Below, piece by piece: positions 1-9,333 of a stretch of DNA of 64,000 nt. Below the pieces are notes generated by a model that saw only the letters and a program-made list of their open reading frames with translations, had not been told where the DNA came from and ran no database searches. The stretch comes from Allodiplogaster sudhausi. Its lineage: Eukaryota > Nematoda > Chromadorea > Rhabditida > Diplogasteridae. Position 1 is the stretch's first letter; each line of letters starts with the position of its first letter. The stretch lies in the NCBI GenBank assembly GCA_945643635.1, contig CALZFC010000016.1:3846001-3910000 (forward strand), read 5' to 3'. Made by a program: the position numbers and the translations under genes.

Positions 1-1
1 T

Positions 2-2350
2 CTTAACTGTCCTGAAATTGACTGGAAAGCGTACAATTCTCTCTCATCCTCTGCCTCTTCCGCCCTCTCTCCGTCCTCTGATTCTCTACTTTCTCTTTGT
101 TATGCACACGCACTCACTCAACATGTGGCCTCACCTACAAGACAGTTATCGCTTCTTGATCTTGTTCTCTCGACCGATAATTCTATCGTCGGTCACTGCG
201 ATGTCCTCCCCCCTCTCCCTTCCCTAGACCACTCGATTGTCTCTTTCTCTGCTTCTTTTCCATCTCTCCCCACTCCTTCATCTTTCGTCGTACGTGATTT
301 TAAGAACACGGATTGGAAACGTGTCAATCTATTTCTGTCCTCGATCAATTGGTCCATTTTGTTGAACTCTATCAGCGATATTGACCTTCTCTATTCGGCT
401 TTTTTAGAAAAGGTTCACCATGCCATAGATAATTTTGTTCCATCTCGCATTATAACAAGATCACATCCTAAGTTCCCCACTTGTGTCCAAAGATTAGCAC
501 GTAAATGTGACCATCTTTACAGCCAAAGGTTTTTGTTAGGTCTCTCTCCTTTCTTGCAAGCCTCTAGAAAATTTAAGAAAACCCTTTACAGCTATAGGAG
601 ACAATTAGAGACTCGCATTTCTTCCAAGGGTAACATGCGACTATTTTATCGTTATTCGAATGGATGTATTAAGGAGAACTCCCAAATTGGACCACTTAGT
701 TCCCCCTCCGGTCTCTGCACCAATGCTGCCGATAAGGCTCAGGCTTTCGCTAATTATTTTCAGCATTGTTTCGACTCTCTCTGTGTCTCTCCCCCTCCGC
801 CAAGTGATGTTCCTTCGCCTAGTTTTTCTGGTCTTGATTATGTTGAATTTTCCTCAGACCAAATTTACAGAGCCCTTTCTAAGTTGCCAAACCGTAATTC
901 TACCTCTCCCGATCGCATCCCATATATATTTCTTAAGAAGGCGGCTGCCTCTCTTACTGCTCCTCTCACTATTCTCTTCAGCCGAATTATGATGCATGGT
1001 ACTATTCCACTTGTTTGGTCCCACGCCTTGATTCGCCCTGTTTATAAACGAAAAGGTTCTCGTCAGGATTGTTCCAATTATCGTCCCATATCTCTAACAT
1101 GTTCTCTGTCTAAGGTTATGGAACGTTTGATCGCCCGTAGAATATTTTGCTATCTAGAAGAGAATTCCATCATCTCTCCCTATCAGTTTGGCTTCCGGCC
1201 AAAACATTCCGTTTCAACTGCTCTGCTCACTACCCTTAATGATTGGCACTCTATCTTAGATTCCAATAACTACATTAGTGTTGCGTATATAGACTTTAGC
1301 AAGGCATTTGACTCAGTTCCTCGTCAGCACCTCCTTTTTAAGCTTTCTAAGGTTGGTATATCAGGGAGCCTGCTTCGATTTCTCGATTCGTTTCTCTCTA
1401 ATAGAATGCAGTCAGTTGTTGTTGATGAGGCTGTCTCACCTACCTATTCCATACATAGCGGAGTTAACCAAGGTACATGCCTAGGTCCTCTATTGTTTCT
1501 GATTTATATCAATGACATTGTTGACTGTATCCCCTCTGGCTGTAATTATACTATTTACGCCGATGATGTCAAGCTTTATACCTACAACAATGCATCTCTC
1601 TTACAATCTGCTCTAGATTCTGTGGATTCCTGGGCTATTAAATGGGGTCTCACAATATCTCTTGATAAGACTGTCATAATGACTATTGGAAGCCACCCTA
1701 CCTACTCATTCTCTATTAGAGGTGTTTCCCTGCCAATCGTCTCATCGTTCAAGGACCTTGGTATTACTTACGATTCTGATCTCTGCCCTAATGATCATAT
1801 CCGTGCAATTGCTAGAAAGGCGTCAGCTAGATGTTCTTATATTCTTCGCTCGTTTAAAACTAGAAATCTCTCTATTCTTTCTCGTCTTTACAAAGTGTAT
1901 GTACTGCCTATATTAGACTCTTCATCTGAGATTTGGAACCCGTCTTCCACGATGTTTGTCAATCTGCTAGAAAAAGTTCAGCGTAGTTATACTAGATCCA
2001 TTTTTAAAAGAGTAGGTAACCCATTATCATATCATGAACGGTTGAAATCCCTCGGACTCTTATCTCTTGAACACCGCAGACGTGTAACAGATCTAGTCAC
2101 CACGCTTAAAATAATGCGAAAGCTCACTCCAATTGATCCCACTCGCTTTTTCCATTTGCCCTCTAGATATTCCTCCAATCTTCGTGGACACTCTTTGAAG
2201 CTCTCTTTCCCTCCATTTCGCTCTCTCCGCTCCAGACGTGCTTGTCTCTCTTACCGTATTGTCCGTCCTTGGAACTCCTTACTAAAGCAGCAAGTATCCT
2301 CCCTTTCACTTTCATCTTTTCGTAGCAGTTGTGCCAATTTATGTATCTGA
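2..2350 (+). CDS. Non-LTR retrotransposon ORF2, 5'-partial: endonuclease C-terminus plus reverse transcriptase
   Basis: The frame is open from the first base of the window to a stop at 2348-2350 (782 residues visible), so the true start lies upstream. At about 149-250 is the end of an APE-type endonuclease, with an LDLVLS strand and a DH pair (LDHSIVSF). The reverse transcriptase follows: a fingers motif SNYRPISLT near 1075-1100, palm motif A YIDFSKAFDSV near 1282-1318, GVNQGTCLGP near 1460-1489 (where VPQGSVLGP is usual), and the catalytic YADDVKLY near 1556-1579. The C-terminal thumb and tail regions complete the normal length for the group. No frameshift or internal stop is seen, so the RT may be intact. 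By family knowledge this enzyme nicks target DNA and copies its own RNA there. The motifs fit the CR1/Jockey/Rex group; I cannot choose the clade. It is the same element type as the 5' half at 5691-7420. Confidence 0.93.
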   Translation, partial: LNCPEIDWKAYNSLSSSASSALSPSSDSLLSLCYAHALTQHVASPTRQLSLLDLVLSTDNSIVGHCDVLPPLPSLDHSIVSFSASFPSLPTPSSFVVRDFKNTDWKRVNLFLSSINWSILLNSISDIDLLYSAFLEKVHHAIDNFVPSRIITRSHPKFPTCVQRLARKCDHLYSQRFLLGLSPFLQASRKFKKTLYSYRRQLETRISSKGNMRLFYRYSNGCIKENSQIGPLSSPSGLCTNAADKAQAFANYFQHCFDSLCVSPPPPSDVPSPSFSGLDYVEFSSDQIYRALSKLPNRNSTSPDRIPYIFLKKAAASLTAPLTILFSRIMMHGTIPLVWSHALIRPVYKRKGSRQDCSNYRPISLTCSLSKVMERLIARRIFCYLEENSIISPYQFGFRPKHSVSTALLTTLNDWHSILDSNNYISVAYIDFSKAFDSVPRQHLLFKLSKVGISGSLLRFLDSFLSNRMQSVVVDEAVSPTYSIHSGVNQGTCLGPLLFLIYINDIVDCIPSGCNYTIYADDVKLYTYNNASLLQSALDSVDSWAIKWGLTISLDKTVIMTIGSHPTYSFSIRGVSLPIVSSFKDLGITYDSDLCPNDHIRAIARKASARCSYILRSFKTRNLSILSRLYKVYVLPILDSSSEIWNPSSTMFVNLLEKVQRSYTRSIFKRVGNPLSYHERLKSLGLLSLEHRRRVTDLVTTLKIMRKLTPIDPTRFFHLPSRYSSNLRGHSLKLSFPPFRSLRSRRACLSYRIVRPWNSLLKQQVSSLSLSSFRSSCANLCI

Positions 2351-2500
2351 ATTCTTTTTCTACTTCTCTTTTTTTTCTCCACTTTCTTTCCCCAATTGCT
2401 TGACAGCGTGTCGTCCGTTTAGACTTACACTGTTTCTTACTTTTACCTTCTCAGTCAATGCGATAAAGAAATTCAAATTCTACATCTATGATTCGAGTAC
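2351..2500 (+). mobile_element. 3' untranslated tail of the LINE
   Basis: The sequence after the RT stop is pyrimidine-rich and ends near an AATGCGATAAAG stretch at about 2458-2470, after which it becomes AT-rich and unlike the element. There is no poly(A) tail, as is usual for CR1-type LINEs, which end in short simple repeats. The exact 3' end cannot be fixed without a second full copy. The boundary is inferred. Confidence 0.4.
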
Positions 2501-2845
2501 ACATTTCACAAAATATTTAATCACTATCGGCAGCGAGCAAATTATTCGACCTTTGGCCACATGAATTTTCGCCTAATACGAATACGAAATTATACTGAAA
2601 TATATTTGTTTGCTATATTGAGCACACAATTTGGATTTTTTTGTGAGCTTACTCGAAAACCTTTTAGATGCGGAGAGAGCTATTAAATTTCCGAATGTTC
2701 AAAAAATAAATGTGATAATTAATATCATGAATAAAAAATATATATTCTTGTAAATCTTTTAAACAATCATAAAAATTGAAATAATACGAATATCGACTGA
2801 TAATGTTCAGGATAGAAAAGCTGACGAAGCATCCGCGTTCTCCTC

Positions 2846-2849
2846 TCTC

Positions 2850-2883
<34 letters not shown>
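2846..2883. repeat. (CT)n microsatellite
   Basis: A nearly pure CT run. It is one of many comparable tracts; other long pure ones lie near 11318-11350, 14468-14503, 16180-16214, 33240-33298, 48505-48541, 50966-51006, 57880-57920, 59112-59146 and 63850-63894. Confidence 0.95.
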
Positions 2884-2884
<1 letters not shown>

Positions 2885-2887
<3 letters not shown>

Positions 2888-3400
2888 CTTTGTCAGATAA
2901 GCCAAAAAGATAGATCGTAATACATCAATTTTAAATAGAATAAATAAATGATGGATGTTCGATGGTGTCATAACAACAAAATTTTTGTTTAAATTTTTTT
3001 TTTACATTTCTTGGTGACATCGCAGTTCGTATATAAAACAGGTGGTTTCTACCCGTTCACACTCAAGGAAAGCAATCATTTTGGAGCTTCTTCTGCTCAT
3101 TGGGTTGATGATCATCTAAATCATAATTGAAATTCAGTCATTGATATTCGACATTCCAATCTATTGGAGATGTGGTTAAGGCCCATTTACTTTCCCCATC
3201 TCCACCTCTCTTCGTTTTCTTTCCTCACAATCAGGCTCCTCTCTCTCTCTCTCACTCTTCCTCGTTCGCGGATGGATGCGAGAGACCAAAAAGAGAGAAA
3301 GTTTCTTATATTATCAACCATTATATTATTCTTCGATTTTACAAATTAGCCTTCATTGAACATTGATAATAATTATTATAATTTATAGTAATTCCAAAAA
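2885..3400 (+). repeat. Dispersed repeat, module R2 with downstream block (copy 1)
   Basis: About 500 bp that recur with high similarity at 36610-37145. The order is shared: an AT-rich lead, a GGTGGTTT core (3041) followed by a CCGTTCACACTCAAGGAAAG-type stretch, then a pyrimidine tract, the GGATGGATGCGAGAGACC stretch and an AT-rich tail. The core region could read FTLKESN in one frame, but stops follow in both copies, so I treat it as repeat rather than gene. Confidence 0.8.
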
Positions 3401-3579
3401 GTGGACACTCGCTCTTTTTCGTTCTCTCCCTCTCGTAATCTCTCTCTCTCCCACGCTCTATCTCTCTCTCTCGCTCTCTCTCTCTCCCTCGCTAGACATC
3501 TATCTCTACAGCTGTCGCGCAACATGGAAAGTTTTGTATATTTCTTATTTCATCATAATAAATAAATAAAGCAGGACTG

Positions 3580-3665
3580 CGCCGTTTGCTTTCAACCAGG
3601 TGGTTTCCACCCGCCACGCTCAAGGAAAGGTATCTTTCCGCATTTGTGCCTTCTTTAGCTTATGC
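3580..3665 (+). repeat. Module R2 core, short copy
   Basis: This carries CAACCAGGTGGTTTCCACCC and a following CTCAAGGAAAG, the same core as at 3041, 11500, 21357, 36778 and 37968. The flanks differ from the longer copies, so it is a truncated or recombined piece. Confidence 0.7.
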
Positions 3666-3869
3666 TGCTGCTCATATCCAAAAAAAATTATTGTTTACGA
3701 GAGGGAGAAGAAAAGCAGAAGCTACATATGTAGAAGAGATGTCAAAATAAACAGCTAGAGCAGGGCTTCATCACATTGCATCTATCTCTCTTTTCTTATT
3801 TCCTTTTCGAAAATATTCAATCAGCTAATCACCGATTGCGTCCCTATCATATACACACGACGAAAATGG

Positions 3870-4125
3870 GAAAAAGAGTGAAAAGAAGAGAGAGAAAGAG
3901 AGAGCGATGGAGACAGAAAAAGAGACAGAGAGATGGAGAGAGATGGAGCGAGAGAATGAGAGCAAGAGAGAAAGAGTTAGAGAGAGAGAGAGAGAAAGAG
4001 AGAGATCCAAAACAGTCGCAAAACCAGATGCCATGGTCGCGCGTCGTTTAATTTGCTTTATTTAAAAAAACCAATTATTATACAATTAAAATCAAATAAT
4101 TGGTGCTTAATTAAGCAATAATTAG
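3870..4125 (+). repeat. (GA)n tract plus module E
   Basis: A purine tract leads into a conserved block reading GATCCAAAACAG and then CCAGATGCCATGGTCGCG, followed by an AT-rich tail (CAATTATTATACAATTAAAA). The same order occurs at 12340-12500, 28080-28250 and 32590-32765, so the purine tract appears to travel with the module. Confidence 0.8.
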
Positions 4126-4129
4126 AAAC

Positions 4130-4640
4130 GAGAGCTAGAATGTACATACGACAAAAGAAAAGTTTGCAATGGACACTGTCAATTCAAGTGCGTCCAACAA
4201 ATGTAACGGTGGTTTTGCCACTCATGCAAGCTGGAAATACATTGTCTGTGCTCATATTCTGATAGTCCATAAATGTAGTATATGCAGCAATAATGTAATA
4301 GAAAGTCTCTGGCATCTTGTAAGCCATAAGATCGGATGTGTTTTGGCTGCTCGAAGAGTGGCCGAACGGTGTTTTTGCGGAAGATGGGGAGGATTGATGG
4401 GACCTACTTCCAGAACGAGGGAGATAGCTTGTAATTGGTGATCTATTTAGTATAATTAGGGGGAAGTATTTGAAATAGAAGCGGGACGAACGCGACTCAC
4501 AACTATTAGTGATTTCATTCCAGATGGACTCGTTCATGTGTGTTTGCTTCTCCAATTTAATTTTCCTCTTACAGTAACCAGTCAGCTCTTCTGGCATCTG
4601 TTGCGCACAGTGTTTAAATGCATAAACATTCAAATCGTTC
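4130..4640 (+). repeat. Module M5+M1 composite (copy 1)
   Basis: About 500 bp closely matched by 12520-13010. It starts with an AAAAGTTTGCAATGGACAC stretch, has the GGTGGTTTTGCCAC core at 4208, then the M1 body (CCATAAGATCGGATGTGTTTTGGC, through the CTCACAAC and ATTCCAGATGG stretches) and ends with TTTTCCTCTTACAGTAACCAG. The frames through it are interrupted at different places in the two copies. Confidence 0.82.
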
Positions 4641-4989
4641 TTATGGAATCATAAATAGATATGTTTGAAACAGTTTATCTGCTCAGTGCATTCCAAATCC
4701 ACTGTGCTCTCACTGTTATCTAATGGTAAGCAAATGAGTGATTTTCACAGTGCGAGAAAGTGGAACGATCAGAAAATTATAGATTCCCAGAGAGTGATAT
4801 AATTCCTGAAATTCGAAAAAATTAAGGAAATAATTAATACGATGAATTTTTTTTAAATACTGCTCAATAATTTCTTTAACTGTAGAAATGAAAACAATCA
4901 ACAAACATTTAAATAATATACATATCCATTGATAATATTTTCAGGACAGAAAAGCTAACGAATCACTTGCTCTCTCTTTCTATCTCTCT

Positions 4990-5160
4990 CTCTCTCTACT
5001 CTTGTCTCGACAGTCACATGAGCTCTGTCAGTGAGAGAGAGTGAGAGAAACAGAGAAAGATGGAGAGAGAGAAAGAGAGAGAGAGAACAAGATAGAGAGA
5101 GAGAGACCGCGCGCGCTTTAGAGAAACTAGAAAGAGAAATGCAACAGCTTCAAAGTGTAA
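4990..5160 (+). repeat. Module M10 fragment
   Basis: A CTTGTCTCGACAGTCACAT stretch followed by TGTCAGTGAGAGAGA. It matches the longer copies at 38225-38300, 40250-40410 and 49505-49690, which continue into GTGCAGTCNGNGACATC and TTGCCATTC. Here the second half is replaced by purine repeat and unrelated sequence. Confidence 0.6.
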
Positions 5161-5201
5161 AAAAATACACGTATTTATGCTACATCAAAGTATGTGATAG
5201 T

Positions 5202-5279
5202 CGAGAATACAGCTCGGACACGAAACCGACGAACGACATGAACAAGAACAGCAACTCGTGGTCTAGTTGTAAGTCAGGG

Positions 5280-5324
<45 letters not shown>

Positions 5325-5578
5325 ATAGAGAGGGATAGAGAGTGAGGACGAGGGAGAGTAAGCCTCATTCGAGGCAAAACCACATTGATTGTTTATTGAT
5401 GTACCGTGCATGGTCTCACGAGGAATTCTTTTAATCTGTTTAATTTAATTCAATTGGTTCACATATAAACATGAAATAATTAAATTATTTAAATTTTTAA
5501 AGTTTGGCTTAAAAGTTCAAAATACAAGCTTGGAAAGAGAAAGAAAGAGGGAGAAAAAGCTCAAAATACAAGCTTGGG

Positions 5579-5624
<46 letters not shown>

Positions 5625-5690
5625 CAGAGAGAACGAGTTACCGAAAACGGATCGGAAAGGTAAATGAGCGAGAAAGACAGTGTGATGAAG
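5202..5690 (+). repeat. Left copy of the ~490-bp direct repeat flanking the LINE fragment
   Basis: Reading across both copies I find no substitution between this segment and 7419-7909. The only length difference is 2 bp in the internal (GA)n run. It contains two (GA)n tracts and an AT-rich middle with no gene. It ends with TGTGATGAAG immediately before the LINE's 5' tandem repeats. Confidence 0.93.
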
Positions 5691-5776
5691 ACGTGCATCC
5701 AGCTCATACGTGCATCCAGCTCATACGTGCATCCAGCTCATACGTGCATCCAGCTCTCATACGTGCATCCAGCTCA
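5691..5776 (+). repeat. 17-bp tandem repeats at the LINE 5' end
   Basis: Five head-to-tail units of ACGTGCATCCAGCTCAT. The first three are perfect, the fourth has a 2-bp CT insertion (19 bp) and the fifth ends in CAG. They lie directly upstream of the ORF1 start. Tandem units at LINE 5' ends are known as promoter or 5'UTR repeats in several elements; that role here is inference. Confidence 0.9.
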
Positions 5777-5815
5777 GGTGAGAGGTGGCTGCTCTCTCAT
5801 CGCCTCTCTCACCAA

Positions 5816-6898
5816 ATGGGCAAAACCAAGAATCAACCCTCCTCCTCAACTCTATCCCCCGACCTCGTCAGCGTCATCGCCGAGCGAGTCACCGAAGCCG
5901 TACTCGCCACTCTCGACAAGAAGCTCGATGCCTTCCGCTTCTCGCTGAATGAGCAGAATTCCCTTCTCGTGGCTCGCTTTACCGAGTCATTCGACCGCCT
6001 GACCGAGTGCCTGGTGAACATCGTCTCCTCCCCCCAGTCACATCCGTCCTCTACTGGCCCTCTCTCCTACGCCGCCGTGGCAACGGCCGTGGCACGCACA
6101 ATGGAATCGGAGCCGCTCATCAGGGACAAGGCCACTCGCGCCGTTATCATCGGCCTCGACGAGAAGAACAACGAAGAGGAGACAGCCGAGAGTGACCGCT
6201 CCACTCTTGTCTCGATCCTGCGCTGCTCGCAGACTGAAGCTCTCCGTCCTCTCCTCTCGCCCGACGCCTCGACTCTCGTCGGCGTCACCTGTCACCGCCA
6301 TCCGCCCACTTGCCCGGCGAACTCTTCACGTCCCCGGCCGCTTAAGATCCAATTCTCGGATCAGAAGATGCGAGACCACTTCCTCTCTCATGTCAAAGAG
6401 AGTCGCTGCCTCCCTCTCATCGCCACCACTCCTCACATCTATGCCCGGCCGGACTACACCCAGCAGCAGCTCGAGTACGACGCGGACCTGAGGCGAGACT
6501 GCGGTCGCCGCAATGCAGCCGCTGGTCGACTCGAGTTCATCGTGTGTGATCTACGCATCTGCCGTCTCCGCAACCCGAGAGAGCTGCCGCCGCGCAGCAG
6601 AGCTGCACTCGAGAGGCGCCAGCAGCAAGAGGGGCAGCCGCGCCCCCCTACCGCTTCCAGTTCGACGCGAGGTGGCCGTTCAGTCACCCGGCGGCGTGGT
6701 GGAACCAGAGGCAGCAGCAGCACCAGCAAGCGGAGCCACGACGGCCGAGAGCAACACGGGCGAGTCAAGCTGGGCCGGTTCAACGCGCTCGAGTCGATCA
6801 CGGGCTCGCCGTCAGAGCAGCAGATGGCAGACCCGAGTGCTCTCTCTCCGTCAAGCAGTCAGCCAAATCCACAGTCTATCCCCATTATATCTAACTAG
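5816..6898 (+). CDS. LINE ORF1 protein (RNA-binding/chaperone-type), 360 aa
   Basis: I chose the ATG at 5816 because it opens with MGKTKNQ. The upstream frame is only a translation of the tandem repeats. The N-terminal ~100 residues are Leu/Glu-rich and likely helical or coiled coil (DLVSVIAERVTEAVLATLDKK). The middle, about residues 115-210, alternates hydrophobic strands (RAVIIGLDEKN, LVGVTCHR, PLKIQFSDQKMRDHFL) as in the RRM-like domain of CR1/L1-type ORF1 proteins. The C-terminus is Arg/Ser/Gly-rich and basic, suited to RNA binding. No zinc knuckle is seen. Codons are GC-rich, unlike the AT-rich surroundings. It ends at a TAG followed by the ORF2 frame in the same phase. The frame is intact, so recent mobility is plausible. 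Confidence 0.8.
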   Translation: MGKTKNQPSSSTLSPDLVSVIAERVTEAVLATLDKKLDAFRFSLNEQNSLLVARFTESFDRLTECLVNIVSSPQSHPSSTGPLSYAAVATAVARTMESEPLIRDKATRAVIIGLDEKNNEEETAESDRSTLVSILRCSQTEALRPLLSPDASTLVGVTCHRHPPTCPANSSRPRPLKIQFSDQKMRDHFLSHVKESRCLPLIATTPHIYARPDYTQQQLEYDADLRRDCGRRNAAAGRLEFIVCDLRICRLRNPRELPPRSRAALERRQQQEGQPRPPTASSSTRGGRSVTRRRGGTRGSSSTSKRSHDGREQHGRVKLGRFNALESITGSPSEQQMADPSALSPSSSQPNPQSIPIISN

Positions 6899-7483
6899 GT
6901 AGCTCCCCATTCAGCCTCCTCTTTCCGCTCTTCTTCTTTTCCCAAAAGTTCTTCCTTATCATGTGCTCTTATCAATATTAGATCAGTTGGTAGAAAAATT
7001 CCCTTGCTAGATCACTTTTGCGCTCGCAATAAGATTAACGTACTTTTTCTTACTGAAACCTGGGCAACCCCCGATTCTGTTTCCGACGCAATGCTTTCTC
7101 TCAACTCAAATTTTAATGTTTATCGAACTGATAGAATATGCGATAATTTTGGGGGTGGCGTCTGTATTCTAATAGAATCTTACTTGGCATCTTATCTAGT
7201 TCACTCTATGTCCTTTGGCATTTACTGCCAACTAGTCTCTGTTGCAATTACTTTTGACTCGTTTACTACCGTGTTTCACTGCACTTATAGGAGCCCCTCA
7301 TGCCCTTTAAGTGACTTTGATGCCTGCTTAGATGTTATTCACAACTCTATCTTAGATACGGGAAATTTTAATCATATCATTGTAGGAGATCTTAACTGTC
7401 CTGAAATTGACTGGAAAGCGAGAATACAGCTCGGACACGAAACCGACGAACGACATGAACAAGAACAGCAACTCGTGGTCTAG
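6899..7483 (+). CDS. LINE ORF2 start: APE-type endonuclease N-terminal part, truncated
   Basis: This is open in the same frame as ORF1, directly after its TAG. Endonuclease motifs appear in order: NIRSVGRKIPLL near 6971, FLTETW with the catalytic Glu near 7045-7062, GGGVCILI near 7150, TYRSPS near 7283 and VGDLNCPEIDW near 7383-7416. True homology stops at 7420. The remaining ~20 codons read into the right flanking repeat and end at a TAG. No in-frame ATG precedes the first conserved motif, so the start is unresolved; read-through or reinitiation after ORF1 are options. The SDH motif, the second half of the domain and the RT are missing, so this copy is dead. Confidence 0.88.
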   Translation, partial: VAPHSASSFRSSSFPKSSSLSCALINIRSVGRKIPLLDHFCARNKINVLFLTETWATPDSVSDAMLSLNSNFNVYRTDRICDNFGGGVCILIESYLASYLVHSMSFGIYCQLVSVAITFDSFTTVFHCTYRSPSCPLSDFDACLDVIHNSILDTGNFNHIIVGDLNCPEIDWKARIQLGHETDERHEQEQQLVV

Positions 7484-7496
7484 TTGTAAGTCAGGG

Positions 7497-7543
<47 letters not shown>

Positions 7544-7797
7544 ATAGAGAGGGATAGAGAGTGAGGACGAGGGAGAGTAAGCCTCATTCGAGGCAAAACC
7601 ACATTGATTGTTTATTGATGTACCGTGCATGGTCTCACGAGGAATTCTTTTAATCTGTTTAATTTAATTCAATTGGTTCACATATAAACATGAAATAATT
7701 AAATTATTTAAATTTTTAAAGTTTGGCTTAAAAGTTCAAAATACAAGCTTGGAAAGAGAAAGAAAGAGGGAGAAAAAGCTCAAAATACAAGCTTGGG

Positions 7798-7843
<46 letters not shown>

Positions 7844-7909
7844 CAGAGAGAACGAGTTACCGAAAACGGATCGGAAAGGTAAATGAGCGAGAAAGACAGT
7901 GTGATGAAG
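7419..7909 (+). repeat. Right copy of the ~490-bp direct repeat
   Basis: This is identical to 5202-5690 apart from 2 bp in a (GA)n run. Beyond it comes CCCTCCTCTAATC. The related, uninterrupted locus at 47485-47530 reads straight from GTGATGAAG into CCTTCCTCTA, so the empty site has a single copy. Confidence 0.93.
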
Positions 7910-8031
7910 CCCTCCTCTAATCTTTCATTTTGACATTTGCCTAGGTCATGAGATATGTATATATCCTGTCATCTCTCTCGCTCCTTTTCTCTCTCTCTCT
8001 CCTCTCTCTCTCTCTCTACTTCTCGCACCTT

Positions 8032-8065
<34 letters not shown>

Positions 8066-9000
8066 TCTGGGTGAAAAAGAACGATTGTTTCCTGCTTATC
8101 GTAATATGTCTATGCGCAGTAAGCGTCTCGCATATAGCCATATGATAAGATTTTTTCGGCCGGCCGAAGACTGGAAGACACGTTTTGGCAGAAACTGAGG
8201 GGTGGGGTTGAAGATACGTATTTCCGTATGAAGGATAGGTTGTATTTCGCGATTGTATTTAGAGGGGGTGTATTTGAAGAGAAGAGTGTAGATCACAACT
8301 CACAACCCTCACTGTATTCATTCGATATGGTCAGATTCGTGTGTTGTGAATATGTATGTATGTATATGCCAGGTGTCTCTGCTCCAATATCATTTTCAAC
8401 ACTGTACTATTTTTATATACACATTTACATTGTAACATAAAGAATTTATTTAACTATTTGAAGTCGAACGCTCGTTAGATTTAAGAACCTGTATTTTCTT
8501 TCTTTTAGTAATTGATCTCATTGTCAGTATATAAATACGAGGGCCTTTTTCCACGAATCAGTAAGCCCAACGAATTAATATGCATATATAACTTACCCGG
8601 GAATCAAAACCACCTGGTTAGTTTAAAAAAAAACAAAATAAAATAAATTTAAAAATATAGTCTATCTGTGTTTATTATTTAAAAAAAACCACGTGCCCGC
8701 ATAAAGTTCACTGATTAGGTGATTGAAGCGTTGACGAAATCCAGAGTTCCATATAACTCGATTCACTGATTAGAGGATTGAAATATTTCCTTCGGTGTCT
8801 TATCTTCCACTCGATTTTGGTCTTCTATTTCCACATATTTTCTACCATTTATCTTTCCATCACGTTATGCACTTCTCTCACTCTCTCTTCCTCTCTCTAA
8901 CTTCCTTTCTCTCCTTCTCCCTCTCTCTTTCTCGCTCTTACTCTTTACTCTCTCTCTCCCTCTCTCTCTCTCTCTCGCTCTCTCTCTCTACTGGCTCATA
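7910..9000 (+). repeat. Composite repeat M1-M2-M3 with (CT)n ends
   Basis: The order is a (CT)n tract, M1 (8088-8400: GATTGTTTCCTGCTTATCG through CTCCAATATCATTTTC), M2 (8440-8560: TTTGAAGTCGAACGCTCG through TTTAGTAATTGATCT), and M3 (8585-8815: AAAACCACCTGG core at 8606, then AAGTTCACTGATTAG, twice, and CTTATCTTCCACTCG), followed by another (CT)n. The same order appears at 47635-48310 and in parts at 13075-13620, 28650-29060 and 29270-29760. Confidence 0.82.
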
Positions 9001-9333
9001 ACTTAAGTGGACTTGGCAGCGGTTGCACACAATTTTTTTTTAGCAGTAACATTAAGCCACGCACACAAAGCAAAACCCCTTTTACAAGTACATTTGTTAC
9101 TATAACAGATAAGAAGGATATGTTTTTTTTTATTCTTTTAAGAAAAGAAGCCATGCGTGCAATTCTTCGCTTCTACGGCACTGTTGCATTCGAATTGACA
9201 CACGAATGTTGAGACTATGAATGTACAGAAGCAGTGAGAGAAGAGGAAAAATAAGCGATTGAAGAAGACAATTGGAAATGAGCGAAACATGGCTATTTCT
9301 CTTGCAGAGCCAACGAAATGCTGCCTGGCCACA
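9001..9333 (+). repeat. Module M6
   Basis: It starts TTAAGTGGACTTGGCAGCGG and includes AAGAAGCCATGCGTGCAATT and GCATTCGAATTGACACA. The copy at 29920-30190 follows the same kind of (CT)n tract and ends with the same AGTGAGAGAAGAGG. No coding frame is shared between the copies. Confidence 0.78.

Larger units (their letters stand above)
5691..7420 (+). mobile_element. LINE 5' half, 3'-truncated insertion
   Basis: The fragment runs from the 5' tandem repeats through ORF1 and the first two thirds of the endonuclease and stops abruptly after the codons for DWKA. Target-primed reverse transcription normally loses 5' ends, so losing only the 3' end is atypical. The last 31 bases equal bases 1-31 of the window, where the endonuclease frame continues uninterrupted. 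The left and right flanks are the ~490-bp direct repeat. Confidence 0.9.

Noticed and set aside
660..992. Second open frame inside the RT region
   Set aside because: It overlaps the fingers region of the RT in another frame and has no motif.
5283..5321. Regularly spaced repeats as a CRISPR-like array
   Set aside because: Pure dinucleotide runs in a eukaryotic setting; there are no spacers.
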